The notes beneath the pieces were generated by a model. The model searched no databases. It saw only the letters and a program-made list of their open reading frames with translations, and had not been told where the DNA came from. Below, piece after piece: positions 1 through 12,370 of a DNA stretch of 64,000 nt. The translations under genes were made by a program, and so were the position numbers. Source of the stretch: Mytilus edulis (lineage: Eukaryota; Mollusca; Bivalvia; Mytilida; Mytilidae); NCBI RefSeq assembly GCF_963676685.1, contig NC_092344.1, positions 49,312,830 to 49,376,829 on the forward strand, in the 5' to 3' direction. The stretch's first letter is position 1. Every line of letters begins with the position of its first letter.

Positions 1-249
1 GATTGTATGTACTCTACAAAATCTTTGATTTTTTTGTAGTATATCTGGAATAGGCAGTTTCACAATAACTTTGAAGCCCGGTTTCGAATGCTGATGAAAC
101 AGATGTTAATAATTTAAAAAAGGTTTCGTGGAGCACTTGGAAGACCCAGCAATATACCGTTGTTTGTACGGTATATACTGTTTAGGTATCCAATACAGTG
201 ATTGAAGATCCAGTTCTTCGTCTTTGGTTGAAATAGAACAGACCTATGA

Positions 250-690
250 TTATCCAGGATTTCCTCTTAGGTAAGTATCGGGAGGGTATAAATAAAGGCA
301 ACAGTAGTATACCGCTGTTCGAATTTCATCAATCGATTGAGAATAAAACAAATCCGGGTTACAAATTAAAACTAATGGAAACACATCAAATATAAGAGAA
401 GAACAACGACACAACAGAAACACAACACTAAAATGCAACACAAGCAGAAACGAACTATAATATAACAATTGCCATTTTCCTAAATTGGAACCGGATATTT
501 TGAGAAAAAATGGTGGGTTGAACCTGGTCTTGTTGCTAGCCAAACCTCCCGCTTTTATGACAATGTTAAATATGATATTAAAATGAAAAATTAAACATGA
601 CAGGACTACAATACAAATAAATGGGAGAACATACAGAACAGAGAAACACACAAATAATAGCTATCAAAAGGTACCAGGTCTATATGTTTC
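250..690 (-). repeat. Interspersed repeat, also present at 58.4-58.95 kb in the other orientation
   Basis: The minus strand carries an open frame of 133 codons beginning MCFSVLYVLPFICIVVLSC. Positions 58566-58889 on the plus strand encode a near copy beginning MCFSVLYFLPFICIVILSC. Similarity runs outside the frames (the GGTACCAGGT end at about 670; TTTTGTTAGCTATTATTCGTG near 58.55 kb). The two copies show it is a dispersed repeat; I see no support for a real protein. Confidence 0.6.
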
Positions 691-2420
691 CAAGTGAATT
701 GTCAATACCTAATTCATTTATCAAGCCGTTAATGAATTGAGTTTTACACACAAAAATGTTTACGTTTAGGGCTTTATCTGCGGGGACAAGAACACATTTT
801 TCATGGAGGTATGAGAAGTGTTTTGCAACATTTTGGTATTTAAAGATTGACGTAGCATGGGTATTGATAGAGAGAATAAAGAATGAAGTTTTGAAAGGGG
901 TAATGAATAAAGATTCGTGCGAATGTGATGAATACCTAACGGCTTTTATTTAAATGGCAGCAAATCATTAATAGAGACATCATGCAGAGCAGGTGATGTA
1001 TAATGACGATGACCATGACTGCGTCTACGTCGAGGCGTAGAGTGAAAAATATTCATCACATTCACCGACCTACACAACGGACTATATATACTACCAATAC
1101 CATTAATTTAAATAAAGTATCAATTGTGTCAACAACTTAAACTCATTGACAAACAACATAAGCTGACAATTTCAGATCAGACGGATTTTTGTTTCTTAAT
1201 AAACACTTACCCCAATGTGCAATAGCAGACCTAATGATAATAAGATAATCGTTGAAACGAAGTGGCTACTTTAATAGCACAGGCAATTAAAGTATTTAAT
1301 CGAGGAATGCTGTAGTTGTGAACAAATCATTAGCGACATATGGTGTTTAGCTTTCTTCAATTTTACTGAATATGCAAACATTGTTTGGGCGTGCAACATC
1401 TTTCATCTTTAGTTACATTTTTGCATATCAGCGAATTATTTTCTGTTTCTAAACCAGAAAAAAACCAATAATAAATTCTATATTCAATATCTACAAAATA
1501 TGAACACAATTGTCACCAATTTTACGTTTTCATGGTCGTTTTTTTAAAACGTTTAACCCTCTAAACAATGTGATTGACTGATTGGTATTCAGCTCCACTT
1601 TCAGCATTATTTTGTTTTATCGTGGCTTTCAACTATCGACATGCGGTATGATAACTGACAGTCCTAGTCAAATAAAATTGGAGTCGAGCGTAGCTGGCAC
1701 GTGAAGGATAGACCTCAAAACGTATAATTCAATGTTGAAAGGCTATTGATGCAGTAGTTTCAATACCTAGATCACTTGACGAACGGGGATTTCTACATTG
1801 TTAGATAAGATTAAGCTATGTTAATCCTAGTTATGATTTTCCATATAACAATGTAATGGTATACTTATTTCTATGTTTGGTCCATTTTTAAATCTTATAT
1901 GTGTGATAAACTGGTATTTATGTAAAATTTACATTATACATGTTCAGGAATCGACGGGGTTACTTTCGTCCTTGGCCTTTGTTAGTGAGTTGTTTTAATT
2001 CATCCTATTGGTACAGTGTCTGGATGAAATTTGAATCAGTAGTATTTTATTGGGAATTGATCTATATATAACATACCATGTATTTTAAAAGCGACAACGA
2101 AATAAGAAAAATTACTACTTTATCTGATTAAGCAATCGTCAAAGGTCACAATTTTTATCATTCTTTAATTGTTTATGCTTGTTAGTGTGTCTCTTATATT
2201 AATTATTAAATGTAGTATATAACTCAATTTATAATACTCCTTAAGTTCTGCTTAAAATAAATAGTGCTAGTCCTCTCGAAGATATAGCGTATAGACCAAG
2301 GAATTCTGAAGCAGAAGTCTTTCCTTTTTTCGTTGATATTATACGTTGACCCGTACATTCATAAAGATATGATTTATAGAAGTTGTGATAATGCTGTTAC
2401 CATGTTTAGCCATCGATTCA
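691..2420. other. Intergenic AT-rich DNA
   Basis: No convincing gene. About 1640-1720 holds TTGGAGTCGAGCGTAGCTGGCACGTG, an eroded match to the tRNA-derived SINE at 15 kb. Confidence 0.4.
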
Positions 2421-2800
2421 AATATTTTTGCCTGTTATGAAAATAGTTTCAAGAAACTTTGATCTTTCTATGATTTCATCAATGCATGAGTGTCACCAAA
2501 GTACTTCAAAGGTACTGACCAGTGATGCAAATATGATTTGTAACAGACTTTGTTTTTCTTCTTTTATAAAATTGATTATGCAAATAATGCACATTTGGAT
2601 GTTGCACTTGTTACAACTTCAAATTACAAATTGTCTAGTCTAGACAATTTCAAATTGTTGAATATCTTATTCAAACTTTCTTAATTACCTATTTTGATTA
2701 AAATAATCAGCAAATGTTGACATGTCTCTTTTAAAGAGTCAATAGAATAAATTGATATGTTAAGGGTAATGATTATTTTTCTGTTAAATATGAAAATCTT
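2420..2800 (+). repeat. Dispersed repeat paired with 19.39-19.70 kb
   Basis: The stretch AAATTGATTATGCAAATAATG and its surroundings (GTAACAGACTTTGTTTTTC upstream, GTTACAACTTCAA downstream) match the region around 19480-19560. The short open frames in each copy are not conserved enough to support coding. Confidence 0.45.
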
Positions 2801-2909
2801 GGATTAGTATATCCACGAAATGCGTTATACAATTTTTGATATTCTATTATTTGATTATGAAATGAATTGTCTGTTATAGTTTTTAACATTGTTTAACCTC
2901 GCCTAATTG

Positions 2910-3048
2910 TTGTGTCTGTCCCAAGTAAGGAGCCTCTAATCTTTGTTGGTCTTGTATGACTTTTAAGTTATTTTCTTTGATAAATTTCGAAGTTAAGTAT
3001 GACGTCCATTATTATATACTAGTATACTTTTTTATTAGGAACCAGCCG
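2910..3048 (+). repeat. Left part of a dispersed repeat (family R1) interrupted by the LTR element
   Basis: The sequence ending ACTAGTATAC...GGAACCAGCCG is the left half of a repeat seen whole at 43440-43715 and in part at 20447-20585. The right half resumes at 6770 after the LTR element. Confidence 0.6.
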
Positions 3049-3565
3049 TGTTACACAATTGTGTAACAATACCCTGAAGCCAATAAATGACCATGTCTAC
3101 TGTGAAATAACATGTATCCGTCAGGGGTTAATTTCATAGTTTGACAATAAACCACAGACTAGGGATTACTCAATAACGATCAATAACCAGACAACTACGT
3201 AACCGGCCTACAGCTATGGACCGTTTGTAAGGACCACTGTCCCTCGACTATATAAGATCTCTCAATGGACTTCAAGGACAGAATTCGATTAGACGAGAAT
3301 TAGATTAGGACAGATTGGTACCGGAGATTCCGCCAAGGTCTCCCCCCTCGTGGGTAGGCTGGAACTCATGTGCTTAATATCCGAAGTACTCTAACAGGAA
3401 CGAACAGTTATACTATACGATCACGTGCCCGTGTGAGATATTGAACATTCGAACAATTCAACTTTAAAGACAGTTTGTGAACATTCGAACATTTGAACTT
3501 TAGAATCTTTCTTGACTTTGTAATTACATAATAAAATATATTTAATCATTATTGACTTCGTCACA
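3049..3565 (+). repeat. 5' LTR
   Basis: It begins with a perfect 20-bp palindrome (TGTTACACAATTGTGTAACA). It contains TATATAAG near 3250 and AATAAAATATATTT near the 3' end, fitting promoter and polyadenylation functions. It ends TCGTCACA. Confidence 0.85.
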
Positions 3566-6252
3566 TAAGTCAAGATTTGGTGCCGTTTGACCAGGATCGA
3601 CTTGGATTGTCTAAAATAACGCGAAGGAATATAAAAGGTAAGAACTCAGTTACTTTCATTTTTCTTAATGGAAAATCAAGATATTTCTATGTCAGTACAA
3701 CAAGTAGAAATGGCTTTTCAAGGGATGGCACAAATATTAAGTAAAGTTATCAATTTTAAAGGGATAGAGGCCGTATTTTAAAAAGGCTGAAAATCTGATG
3801 TTTGTACACGAGATGTGGTTCAAATAAAACTTTTTATTTAGTGTTTTTAGGTATTAAGGTAAATTTAAAAATTATGAATATTATACACATTTTTTTTTTT
3901 TAGAGAAATAGGTTATTTTTTAAGTGCTATTTTTATAGGCTGTTATTTTAATAGATAGGATAAATTATATATATGATTCTTAAAAATATTTTTTTTTTGA
4001 AGTTATAGAGAAGCTAGTTTTTCGTTTAAAGTAAATTTGTAAAAAGATAAAATGTCTGATACATTAGCATTTTTTGTTCCGTATTTAATGGTTTTTGGTC
4101 ATATTATGGGTTGTTTTTTTTGAAGATGCACTCAATTATTCTAGAAAACATATGTTTTACGTAAAATTAGTAGAGCACCGGTGTAAATGAAGGTTGAATT
4201 AGAACCTTTGGTAGATGAAGTTAAGGGTACATTGAGGATACATTGTTTGCGTGTTATTGCCATTGATGAATAATGGGTTTGCGCAGTTGGGTAGTGTGTA
4301 CGCACATTTGTTTAGAGAAAACAAATAGTCTATAATTTTAGATTCCAACCCCTTCTTCGGTTGATTAACATAAGTGATGTTAGTAATTAAATGGTGCAAG
4401 TTTTTTTTATGGTGTTAGATTACGCCATATTTAACATATTGTTTTAAAATAGGAAAAGAGACGTATCTTCAGAAAATAGCACATAAATATGTTTTGCCCT
4501 AAGGGATTTACATACTAGTATTGTTGTGGTAGATTGATATTAAATTTAAAAAAAAAGAAGAGAGACATACGAACGTAACGAGAAAATTTAAGTGAAATAG
4601 ATAATTGATATTAAAGGAAAACTAGCTTTACAGTAAAATTGAAATTTTTCATGAACACTTTAATATGAGGATTATTATTAGAAATTAAGATAAGAATAAG
4701 GAAATAATTAATTAAGGAGTTGAAGAAAGAATCTTAACGATGTGTCAGTTTGTTCATAAGTAGGCATGGATTTTTTTAATTGTTTTAGTTTTTAAGATGT
4801 TAGTTAAGTTTCAAAATCAGATTTCAATCTATACCCTAACGCTGAGCCGTATTGAAATGTATAAATAGGATAGGCAGTAGGTTTGAAATTTTAAAACAAA
4901 TAACATTTTTTTTATTAGATATATAAAAAGGAAGGGATTATTATGATAAGGACACTTTATACTATTTTGGAAAAATGTAAAAGATTAAGGAGAACGACAT
5001 TTTTTTTTGCAACAAGGTGTTGTTGGTGTTGTTGTTGTCAAATATGAAAAATAGTCAGTAACAAGACGTAGTTGAAATTTTATCAAAGGAATCTTAAATG
5101 GTTTTTTTTTTTAAAGAGTGATGAGAATAAATCTTTGGTCTTTATTTAGAGTTAAGATTAAATATAAGGCACTAAGGTTAAAAAAATAAAAGTATTACAA
5201 TTGCTAACAAGGTAAAATATAATTTTTTATTAAAAAAAGTTCATGTGTATCATGTAGGTGTAGGGGTTACATTAAATGATTGATTAACTTATTTGATTGT
5301 AAATTTATATATAAATGTATATCTTAAAAGTAATGAATAAATAAACATATCTTGTTTTTATTAGGTAGATTTTCTCAAAATTGTAGAAGTTGTATACAAG
5401 ATTTATTTATTTTTATCTATTTTATTTTTGTTTTAACCAGATAACTTGATAGTTTTTTTTTTTTTATTTATACAAAGAAAGTATTTTATCAAATTTAGCT
5501 AGGCTTGAATAATCAAGAGAACTAAAGGAGATTTACCAGACGATTGATAATAAAAAAAAAAGAAACAAAGGGGAAGTTGACAATTTTTAGTTTTCCAAAT
5601 TGAAATAAGTTTTAATTTATCAGTGGGGCTAAGGTGCGATCTTCATTGGAATAGCCATATTTTTGTACTGTTAATTTATTAAGAATATATCTTGGTAAGC
5701 CAAAAAGAAAGGTGCGAGTTCTGGTTCTAATGCCACGACCAGTTGGCACAACATGGTGTCAACGCAATTGGTTGGAACAGATGTTACTGCTTCCAGAGAG
5801 ACTGATGTTTTCCTCTGCGCCATTGCTAAAGGACGAAACTTAACCCAATGACGATGTTATTAACAGCCTCTTAAGAAGGACGAACCAACCAGCTAGATGC
5901 ACCAACTACTTTGTAATGGAGATGATGATGACAGACAATTGTATAAAGACTTGCGTTCCTAACCAATATTGAGGAACAACATACTATGATGGTGACGGAA
6001 ATAAAACTTGAACTATGTATACCGAATTATTGAACTTATGAATCAAATGAACTATGTGTAAATATATCCAGCTATTGGACTGGATGAAATTACTAAACTT
6101 ATTATATTCCGATATTGGACTTATAGAACTTTATAAACTTAGATGTGTGGTGATGGTTACCGGAAACCTTACAATAAACTATTAAAATAACCTACAGGAA
6201 GAAAAACACCGTATTTTATTGAACTTTCGTTCTATTAGGATTGAAGGAATTA

Positions 6253-6769
6253 TGTTACACAATTGTGTAACAATACCCTGAAGCCAATAAATGACCATGT
6301 CTACTGTGAAATAACATGTATCCGTCAGGGGTTAATTTCATAGTTTGACAATTAACCACAGACTAGGGATTACTCAATAACGATCAATAACCAGACAACT
6401 ACGTAACCGGCCTACAGCTATGGACCGTTTGTAGGGACCACTGTCCCTCGACTATATAAGATCTCTCAATGGACTTCAAGGACAGAATTCGATTAGACGA
6501 GAATTAGATTAGGACAGATTGGTACCGGAGATTCCGCCAAGGTCTCCCCCCTCGTGGGTAGGCTGGAACTCATGTGCTTAATATCCGAAGTACTCTAACA
6601 GGAACGAACAGTTATACTATACGATCACGTGCCCGTGTGAGATATTGAACATTCGAACAATTCAACTTTAAAGACAGTTTGTGAACATTCGAACATTTGA
6701 ACTTTAGAATCTTTCTTGACTTTGTAATTACATAATAAAATATATTTAATCATTATTGACTTCGTCACA
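6253..6769 (+). repeat. 3' LTR
   Basis: Direct copy of 3049-3565; visible differences are GACAATTAACC for GACAATAAACC and TTTGTAGGGACC for TTTGTAAGGACC. It is followed by GCCG, the target duplication. Confidence 0.85.
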
Positions 6770-6900
6770 GCCGAAGCACGCCTCCGGGTGCGGGATTTTA
6801 TTGCTGCATTGAAGACCCATTGGTAACCTTCGGCTGTTATTTGCTCTTTGGTCGGGTTGTTGTCTCTTTTGCACATTCCCCGTTTCCATTCTCAGTTTCA
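6770..6900 (+). repeat. Right part of the interrupted R1 repeat
   Basis: GCCGAAGCACGCCTCCGGGTGCGGG...TTGCACATTCCCCGTTTCC matches the repeat copies at 20455-20585 and 43575-43715, and continues the left half that ends at 3048. Confidence 0.65.
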
Positions 6901-7052
6901 TGAAACATCAAAACAAATTTGTTTGCCTGGTATGGATATAGTTACTAAACTGTAATTGTTCTTTTATTTATCAATATGTCATTTTGCCTTGATATTTTAA
7001 TAACTTATTTTTTAATACTTACAAATCAAAAAGTAAAAGCACAAACATATTG

Positions 7053-7910
7053 AACTCTGAGGAAAATTAAAAACGGAAAGTTCCTAATCAAATGGAAAAA
7101 TCAAAAGCTCAAACACATCAACGGATAGGATAACAACTATCATATTCCTTACTTTGTACAGATATTTCGTTATGTAGAAAATGATGGATTGAACCTGGTA
7201 TTATAGATAGCTAAACCGCTCACTTGTATGACAGTCACACCATTTCCACCGCATTGACAACAATGCGCAAACAGAACAAATAGAATTAACAGGTAAAAAT
7301 ATCATAATTACAGCAGTCAACATTGTGCAACTACCCCAATCACTAACAAAACATACAAAAATGTAACAAAGAAACACAAAATAACATAAAGATCAAGCAT
7401 ATTAGAAAACAAATAAACATAAGAATACACAAACCTACCACAGTACAATAACACAATGACGGGATGTAAAAGTACAAAGGTATGTCATATATGTAACGAA
7501 GAAACAAAAACAAAATGGATATAGATAAAATACAAAGGGAAAATAATAGACGTGCAACAAACAAGTTTTCGAAGTAACACCCAAAGGCATACAGACAAAG
7601 CACATTGGCAAAATGAAATTACTCCTGTATTTGATTATGAAAAGACTTGTATGTTGATGATACAAGGTATTGACCACAGATTTCTGAACTTGTGATATCA
7701 TTCCTATAATTGGTTATGTAATATGTTGAGGCTGTCATACAAGTGAGAGGTCTAGCGCTATAAAACCAGGTTCAATCCACCATTTTCTACATAAGAAAAT
7801 GCCTGAACTAAGTCAGAAATATGACAGTTGTTGTCCATTCGTTGATGTGTTTTATCTTTTAATTTTGCAATTTCATTAGGGACTTTCCGTTTTGTGTTTT
7901 CCTCGGAGTG
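7053..7910. mobile_element. Foldback/MITE-type element with ~180-bp inverted arms
   Basis: Left arm 7053-7240 (CTCTGAGGAAA...ACATCAACGGAT...GTAGAAAATGATGGATTGAACC...CACTTGTATGACAGTC) is the inverted counterpart of the right arm 7730-7910 (CAAGTGAGAGG...GGTTCAATCCACCATTTTC...CATTCGTTGATGTG...CCTCGGAG), at roughly 75-80% identity by eye. The ~490-bp centre contains only shadow ORFs. A half copy lies at 41880-42000. Confidence 0.7.
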
Positions 7911-8360
7911 TAGTTTGTTGGTGATTTGTCTTTTTCATGTACATTCAAAGGAAATGTGGTTTAAAAAAGTTGAAATCATTCTTTTCGCGAATTTAACTAT
8001 TAAAACATTTAAGCCTGCTATAGATATAGAGTATGGTTTACATAAAAATTATGTTTTGTCATACATATATATATATATATGATATTTTGTTGATAGGTAT
8101 ACGGTTAACATAACTTGCGATCATTTTTTAACATGTTTAAACATCAATACAAATAGTTTTGCCTGGTATACATGGTATCTATACTATTAAACGAGAAGAC
8201 CTCATTTTTGGTGTCGCTTCTCTTCTTTCCACAATAAATTAATCATCATGCCTCTGTGTCCTATGGGTACAGTGCATAATCGTATTTGTCATCCATTCAT
8301 ATGATTATTCAGATTGAGTTATTTTGGGTGAAAAACAAGAAAAAAGACGTCCGGATATGT
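7911..8360. other. Intergenic DNA with an (AT)n tract
   Basis: No gene seen. A TATATATATATATAT run lies near 8063-8080. Confidence 0.4.
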
Positions 8361-8580
8361 TTCCGTCATTGGGCGAAATTTTAAGTCAGATTAGACTTCC
8401 GGTTTGCGTTTTTCTGTATACTTTGAACATACATTAATACTACGAATACAGTGTATTTTCTGTCTTATATCCGTCATTGGACGAAATTTAAGTCAGATTA
8501 GAACTCCGGTTTGCGTTTTTCTTTTTTACTTTGAAACAAATACATATACTACGAATAAAGTGTATTTTCTGTCTGATATC
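8360..8580 (+). repeat. Two tandem copies of a ~108-bp unit
   Basis: CCGTCATTGGGCGAAATTTT... at 8364 and CCGTCATTGGACGAAATTTA... at 8470 start two similar units. Both contain AAGTCAGATTAGA, TCCGGTTTGCGTTTTTC and CTACGAATA, and both end GTGTATTTTCTGTCT. Confidence 0.65.
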
Positions 8581-8881
8581 ATTTTCAAGTTTACTATCCA
8601 CGGCAGTCACAGGGTTTATTTAATAGAGAGGGTATGAATAATATATCAATGACCGCTGTGGATCAATTATTACACTAAGAATTGACTGTAAAAAGAAAAT
8701 ATACTTTCGGGACGTCTGGAACGGGTGTTTTTTAGATCGAAATTTCAGGATTGACCATTTCGGGATCCGGGATTTCTTTTTTCGAATTTCGGGATGTCGA
8801 GATATTTAATTTGTATAATAAATTCATAACCTCGGGATTTCATGTTTTCAAGCCCGGGATATTGGGATCAGGGCCCCTACG

Positions 8882-9028
8882 CAGTGGCGGATCCAGAAAT
8901 TTTCATACGCAGAGGCCCGTTGACTGCCTAAGAGGGGCCCGCTCCGGTCATGCTTCAGTGATTCCCTATATAAGCAACCAATTATTTTCCAGAAAAGGGT
9001 GGGGGGGGCGCCCCTAAATCCGCCTCTG
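8882..9028. mobile_element. Small MITE with CAGTGGCGGATCCAG-type ends
   Basis: The left end CAGTGGCGGATCCAG (8882-8896) and right end CTAAATCCGCCTCTG (9014-9028) are imperfect inverted repeats around a G-rich centre. It belongs to the same family as 14244-14416. Confidence 0.55.
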
Positions 9029-9234
9029 CCCCGATCCCCCCTTTAATGAATGTTCATAATATACAGATAAGCGCTAAAATTATTCATGTGTCATTAAAAT
9101 TAATAGAGAACAAACAAAAAAAAAAAGGATTTTTTTGTGGAAAAAGGAGGAGCCGGGCTAGAAAAACAATTATCCTGTCCCAAATTACCTATGACTTTTG
9201 ATACCTTTTCTGAAATACTCAAGTCACTAAATGT

Positions 9235-9500
9235 TTTACAAAAAAAAGAAGATGTGGTATGAATGCCAATGAGACAGTTATCCACAAGAGACCAACATGA
9301 CACCGAAATTAACATTTAAAGGTCACCTAACGGCCTTCAACAATAAGCAAAAGCCGATACTGCATAGTCTGATATAAAAGGCCCCGAAATGACAATGTAA
9401 AACAATTCAAATGAGAAAACTAACAGCTTTATTTATGTACAAAAAATGAACGAAAAACAAATATCACTGAACCACTGAATTACAGGCTCCTGACTGGAAT
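9235..9500 (+). repeat. Dispersed repeat family R2 copy
   Basis: It carries the R2 hallmarks: AGAAGATGTGGTATGAATGCC, AATGAGACAGTTATCCAC, a GGCCTTCAACAAT segment, GCATAGTCTGATATAAAAGG and ACAGGCTCCTGACTGG. Other copies are listed at 32140, 42050, 44620, 46225, 54540, 59550 and 60640. Confidence 0.65.
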
Positions 9501-9620
9501 GTTCATAATACATGTGTACACTAAATGTATGCTCATAATACAGGTACACTAAATGTATGTTCATAATGAAATTAATAGAAAACAAAAAATGTGAATTTTG
9601 GAAATAAAGGAGGAGGGTTA

Positions 9621-9720
9621 NNNNNNNNNNNNNNNNNNNNNNNNNNNNNNNNNNNNNNNNNNNNNNNNNNNNNNNNNNNNNNNNNNNNNNNNNNNNNNNN
9701 NNNNNNNNNNNNNNNNNNNN
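9621..9720. other. Assembly gap (100 N)
   Basis: An unbroken run of 100 undetermined bases. The round size suggests a scaffolding gap of unknown true length. Confidence 0.98.
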
Positions 9721-9904
9721 TATTGCTATCCGAGAAACGCAAACACTAAAACATATTTTTTCTGAAACATCCCAAAACATTCTGGTGACATGTTTTATTG
9801 TTAACAAATGTAATATGTTTTAGTAGTATACAGTAGAGATAACTTCTAACCTCTCTTTAAATCAGTAAGTCAAGAGAACAAGAGTAAGTCAAATGTGCAC
9901 AGTC

Positions 9905-10990
9905 CGGACAATTGGGTTTCGTGGGAACAGGAGAATACTGAACTAGACTCGAGGTGGCAGCCACTTTTATCGGCCAATCAAGATAGCAGCCACTTTTTTC
10001 CAGCAGCCAATTTTGATGATATGTCTAGAAACCCCAAAACCTCATGAGACCCAATCGTTCCGAAAATCGTTCAATCTTAGTTAAATGCAATTTATCAGTG
10101 GAAATTGACAATTTCACGGCTTGAATTTTTTTTTAAAGCATTTCATTCCGTTTTATATAAATATGTGTAGCTAGAGGTCTGTTCGTTATTAGATATTCTA
10201 AAATTGATATTCAACATACAACAGGCTGTTAGCAGTCGATTCAATATTCAAATTTAGTTGAAAATCATTAAAAAGCATGCAGGGAAAGATACGTCGTTTT
10301 ATAACCCTTTCAAGCTGTCGTAAATTCGTATATTAAACGTGCATATTTGTCTTTATGTATGTAATAAAGATTTTTATCAATAAAACGGCACGAAAGATTC
10401 AAAAAGATGTAATACAATATATAATATATCAAACAAAACCAAAAACCATCACTCCAGAAACATTTAAAAATATAGATAGAAAAATATTTATGGAAAGCCA
10501 GAAAAAAAACCCAGATGATTGTATACTGAAAACCTACCGGAGACTGCTTAAATGACGTTGTGACGCGTCACCCACTGGCGAATTTAAACCTCTGTGGTGG
10601 CCAGATGGGCCCGGATCCCAGAAAAATATTTGAGTCGGGAATAGCCTGGGTCAATACCTTTGAAATAAGCTAGGTCCGGTTCGGAACTTTGCCGTGTGGA
10701 TATGCCGAAAAGTACTGAATGTGTGCACGTGGTTGGCATGGAAAATACGTGAATGGGCGACTTTAAACCTCTTTGGTGGCCAGACGGGCCAGGATCCCAG
10801 AAAAATATTTAAGTCCCGAATAGCCTGGGTCAATACCTTTGAAATGAGCTAGGTCCTGTTCGGAACTTTGCCGTAGAGATATGCCGAGGAGTACCGAATG
10901 TGTGGTAAATATAAAAAAAAAAAATCGCTATAAGGGCAACTTTGAACCTCTGTAGTGGCCAGACAGGCCCGGATCCTGTTCTGGAACATT
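9905..10990 (+). repeat. Duplicated block, first copy (with start of ~178-bp satellite)
   Basis: The block starting GGGTTTCGTGGGAACAGG is repeated from 12371 with scattered substitutions and small indels. It includes the 66-codon ORF at 10355 and ends in two to three ~179-bp satellite units (GGATCC landmarks at 10613, 10792 and 10972). Confidence 0.8.
10355..10555 (+). CDS. Hypothetical 66-codon ORF, identical in both duplicated blocks
   Basis: It starts MYVIKIFINKTARKIQKDVI and ends TYRRLLK, rich in Lys and Ile. The same protein is encoded at 12809-13009 with no difference, although the flanks carry several substitutions and indels. I recognise no domain. It could be a small functional ORF, the end of a mobile-element protein, or chance plus recent duplication. 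No promoter is evident. Low confidence as a gene. Confidence 0.25.
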   Translation: MYVIKIFINKTARKIQKDVIQYIIYQTKPKTITPETFKNIDRKIFMESQKKNPDDCILKTYRRLLK

Positions 10991-11777
10991 AAGTAGTTCT
11001 CATGACACCTTTGTGGCACCGTTAAAGTTCACAATAATAAGTTCTGCTTAAGTCGACAAAAAAACGCCGTTCAAGTCCACACATTTTTTTTTCATTAAAA
11101 AAAAAATCCACGTTTTTTGTACCTATACTGGTCACATTTCAATTTATCATAATATTTAGGAAGCGCTTCATTCTGAAAATGTGCGTATGTTCAACGCTTT
11201 TACAACCCTATGAAGTTACTAAAAGAAGCATTCAATACTTATAATTACATGTTTTTAGCAATGATCATGAAAACACGAATTTTATTATTGTTTTATTTTT
11301 AATTTACCTGTGCACTTTATTGTGGGACCTCTTGTTATCATGAAGGATAAGTTTTATTGAGTAATGCAATTGCTTAAGGAATAACACGTGATGTACAGTT
11401 AGTCAATCAGAATACCGCTTTTTGAAGACCATTTTTCGAACATCGTGAAAGATCTGGTGATACGAAGACTTAAAATCATTCTTCAATTATATGTTGATTA
11501 TTTATATTTGTTATAGGTAATGAAAAAATAGATTTTCATGTCTAAGCCGGGTCCTCTTTTGTTGGTGAATAGGGATAAAATCGTGCAATGCCATTGAATC
11601 TAAATATCTTATAATACCACGTACACAGACAAGGTGAATTATAGCAATTTCAGTCTATTTATCTCACCTTTATAACTTTTATTTCTATAAATACAAATGT
11701 AAGATTGTTTTATTTTGTATCAATAATTTTCATTTTTTCATTTTTATGCCCAGTATATTTTTAAAACGAACGATACG
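10991..11777. other. Intergenic AT-rich DNA
   Basis: No gene or clear repeat structure seen. Confidence 0.4.
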
Positions 11778-12035
11778 GTGCTTTTTGCCCGACACTTTTG
11801 CTTTTTGTCTATAATTTTTTTTTCGACACTTTTGCTTTTTGTCCGTTTTGTTTTTTGTCCGTTGCTTTTTGTCTGTTTTGCTTTATGTCCGCTGATTTTC
11901 TCAACTTTCTCATCCAAGTCAAAGTTTGTTAAAGTAAACCATTATGGGCAGCCTATATATTCCGACACCCTTTTGGTGCGACACCCCAAGTAGTCCGACA
12001 CCCAAATAGTCCGACGTCCAATAATTCGACATCTT
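11778..12035 (+). repeat. Two degenerate short tandem arrays
   Basis: From 11778 to about 11900 the motif TTTGCTTTTTGTCCG recurs with variation. From 11958 to 12035 the motif AGTCCGACACCCAAA recurs about five times. The ORFs predicted across these arrays are by-products. Confidence 0.6.
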
Positions 12036-12370
12036 ATAAGTCTGAAATCGAAATGTAGCAAAAAGTGTACTTTTTTTATAAAAAGAAATCTAAATAAACT
12101 TTTTAAGGCTCTCCCTTGACACCATGAGGAAACGATGAAAGTCCGTCGGAAGGGGACGATAAATGGCTGACCCGTGTTCAGAGAGAGCCATATCTCTTGC
12201 ACGTTAAATACACCCTTGTAGATTAAGAAAAAGAGTAGGCTAATGCCGCTACAAGACAGCACTCGCACCCGCAAAGTGGAAAGAGATTAATATAAGTTGC
12301 ACAACTTGCTTCCCAATCCACTATAAATAAATATGTTTAAACTAAGGATCGTTCAATATTAAGAATAGTA

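Larger units (their letters stand above)
3049..6769 (+). mobile_element. LTR retrotransposon derivative without pol (LARD-like)
   Basis: Two 517-bp direct repeats that I see differing at only two bases (3049-3565 and 6253-6769) bound a 2.69-kb interior. Both start TGTTAC and end CACA. The flanks give a GCCG target duplication (3045-3048 and 6770-6773). A primer-binding-like TGGTGCCG follows the 5' LTR, then a short gag-like start ATG at 3669 (MENQDISMSVQQVEMAFQGM) that soon meets a stop. The remaining interior is AT-rich and non-coding. Near 5699-5850 a short frame beginning AKKKGASSGSNATTSWHN may be another coding remnant. Protease, RT and integrase are absent, so the element needs enzymes supplied in trans. 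Near-identical LTRs imply recent insertion. Confidence 0.85.

Noticed and set aside
250-651. 133-codon hydrophobic minus-strand frame as a membrane protein gene
   Set aside because: A second copy at 58.5 kb lies inside a dispersed repeat and the frame is only partly conserved.
7343-7701. Two hydrophobic, overlapping minus-strand frames of 86-88 codons
   Set aside because: They overlap in different frames within the centre of the foldback element and match nothing I recognise.
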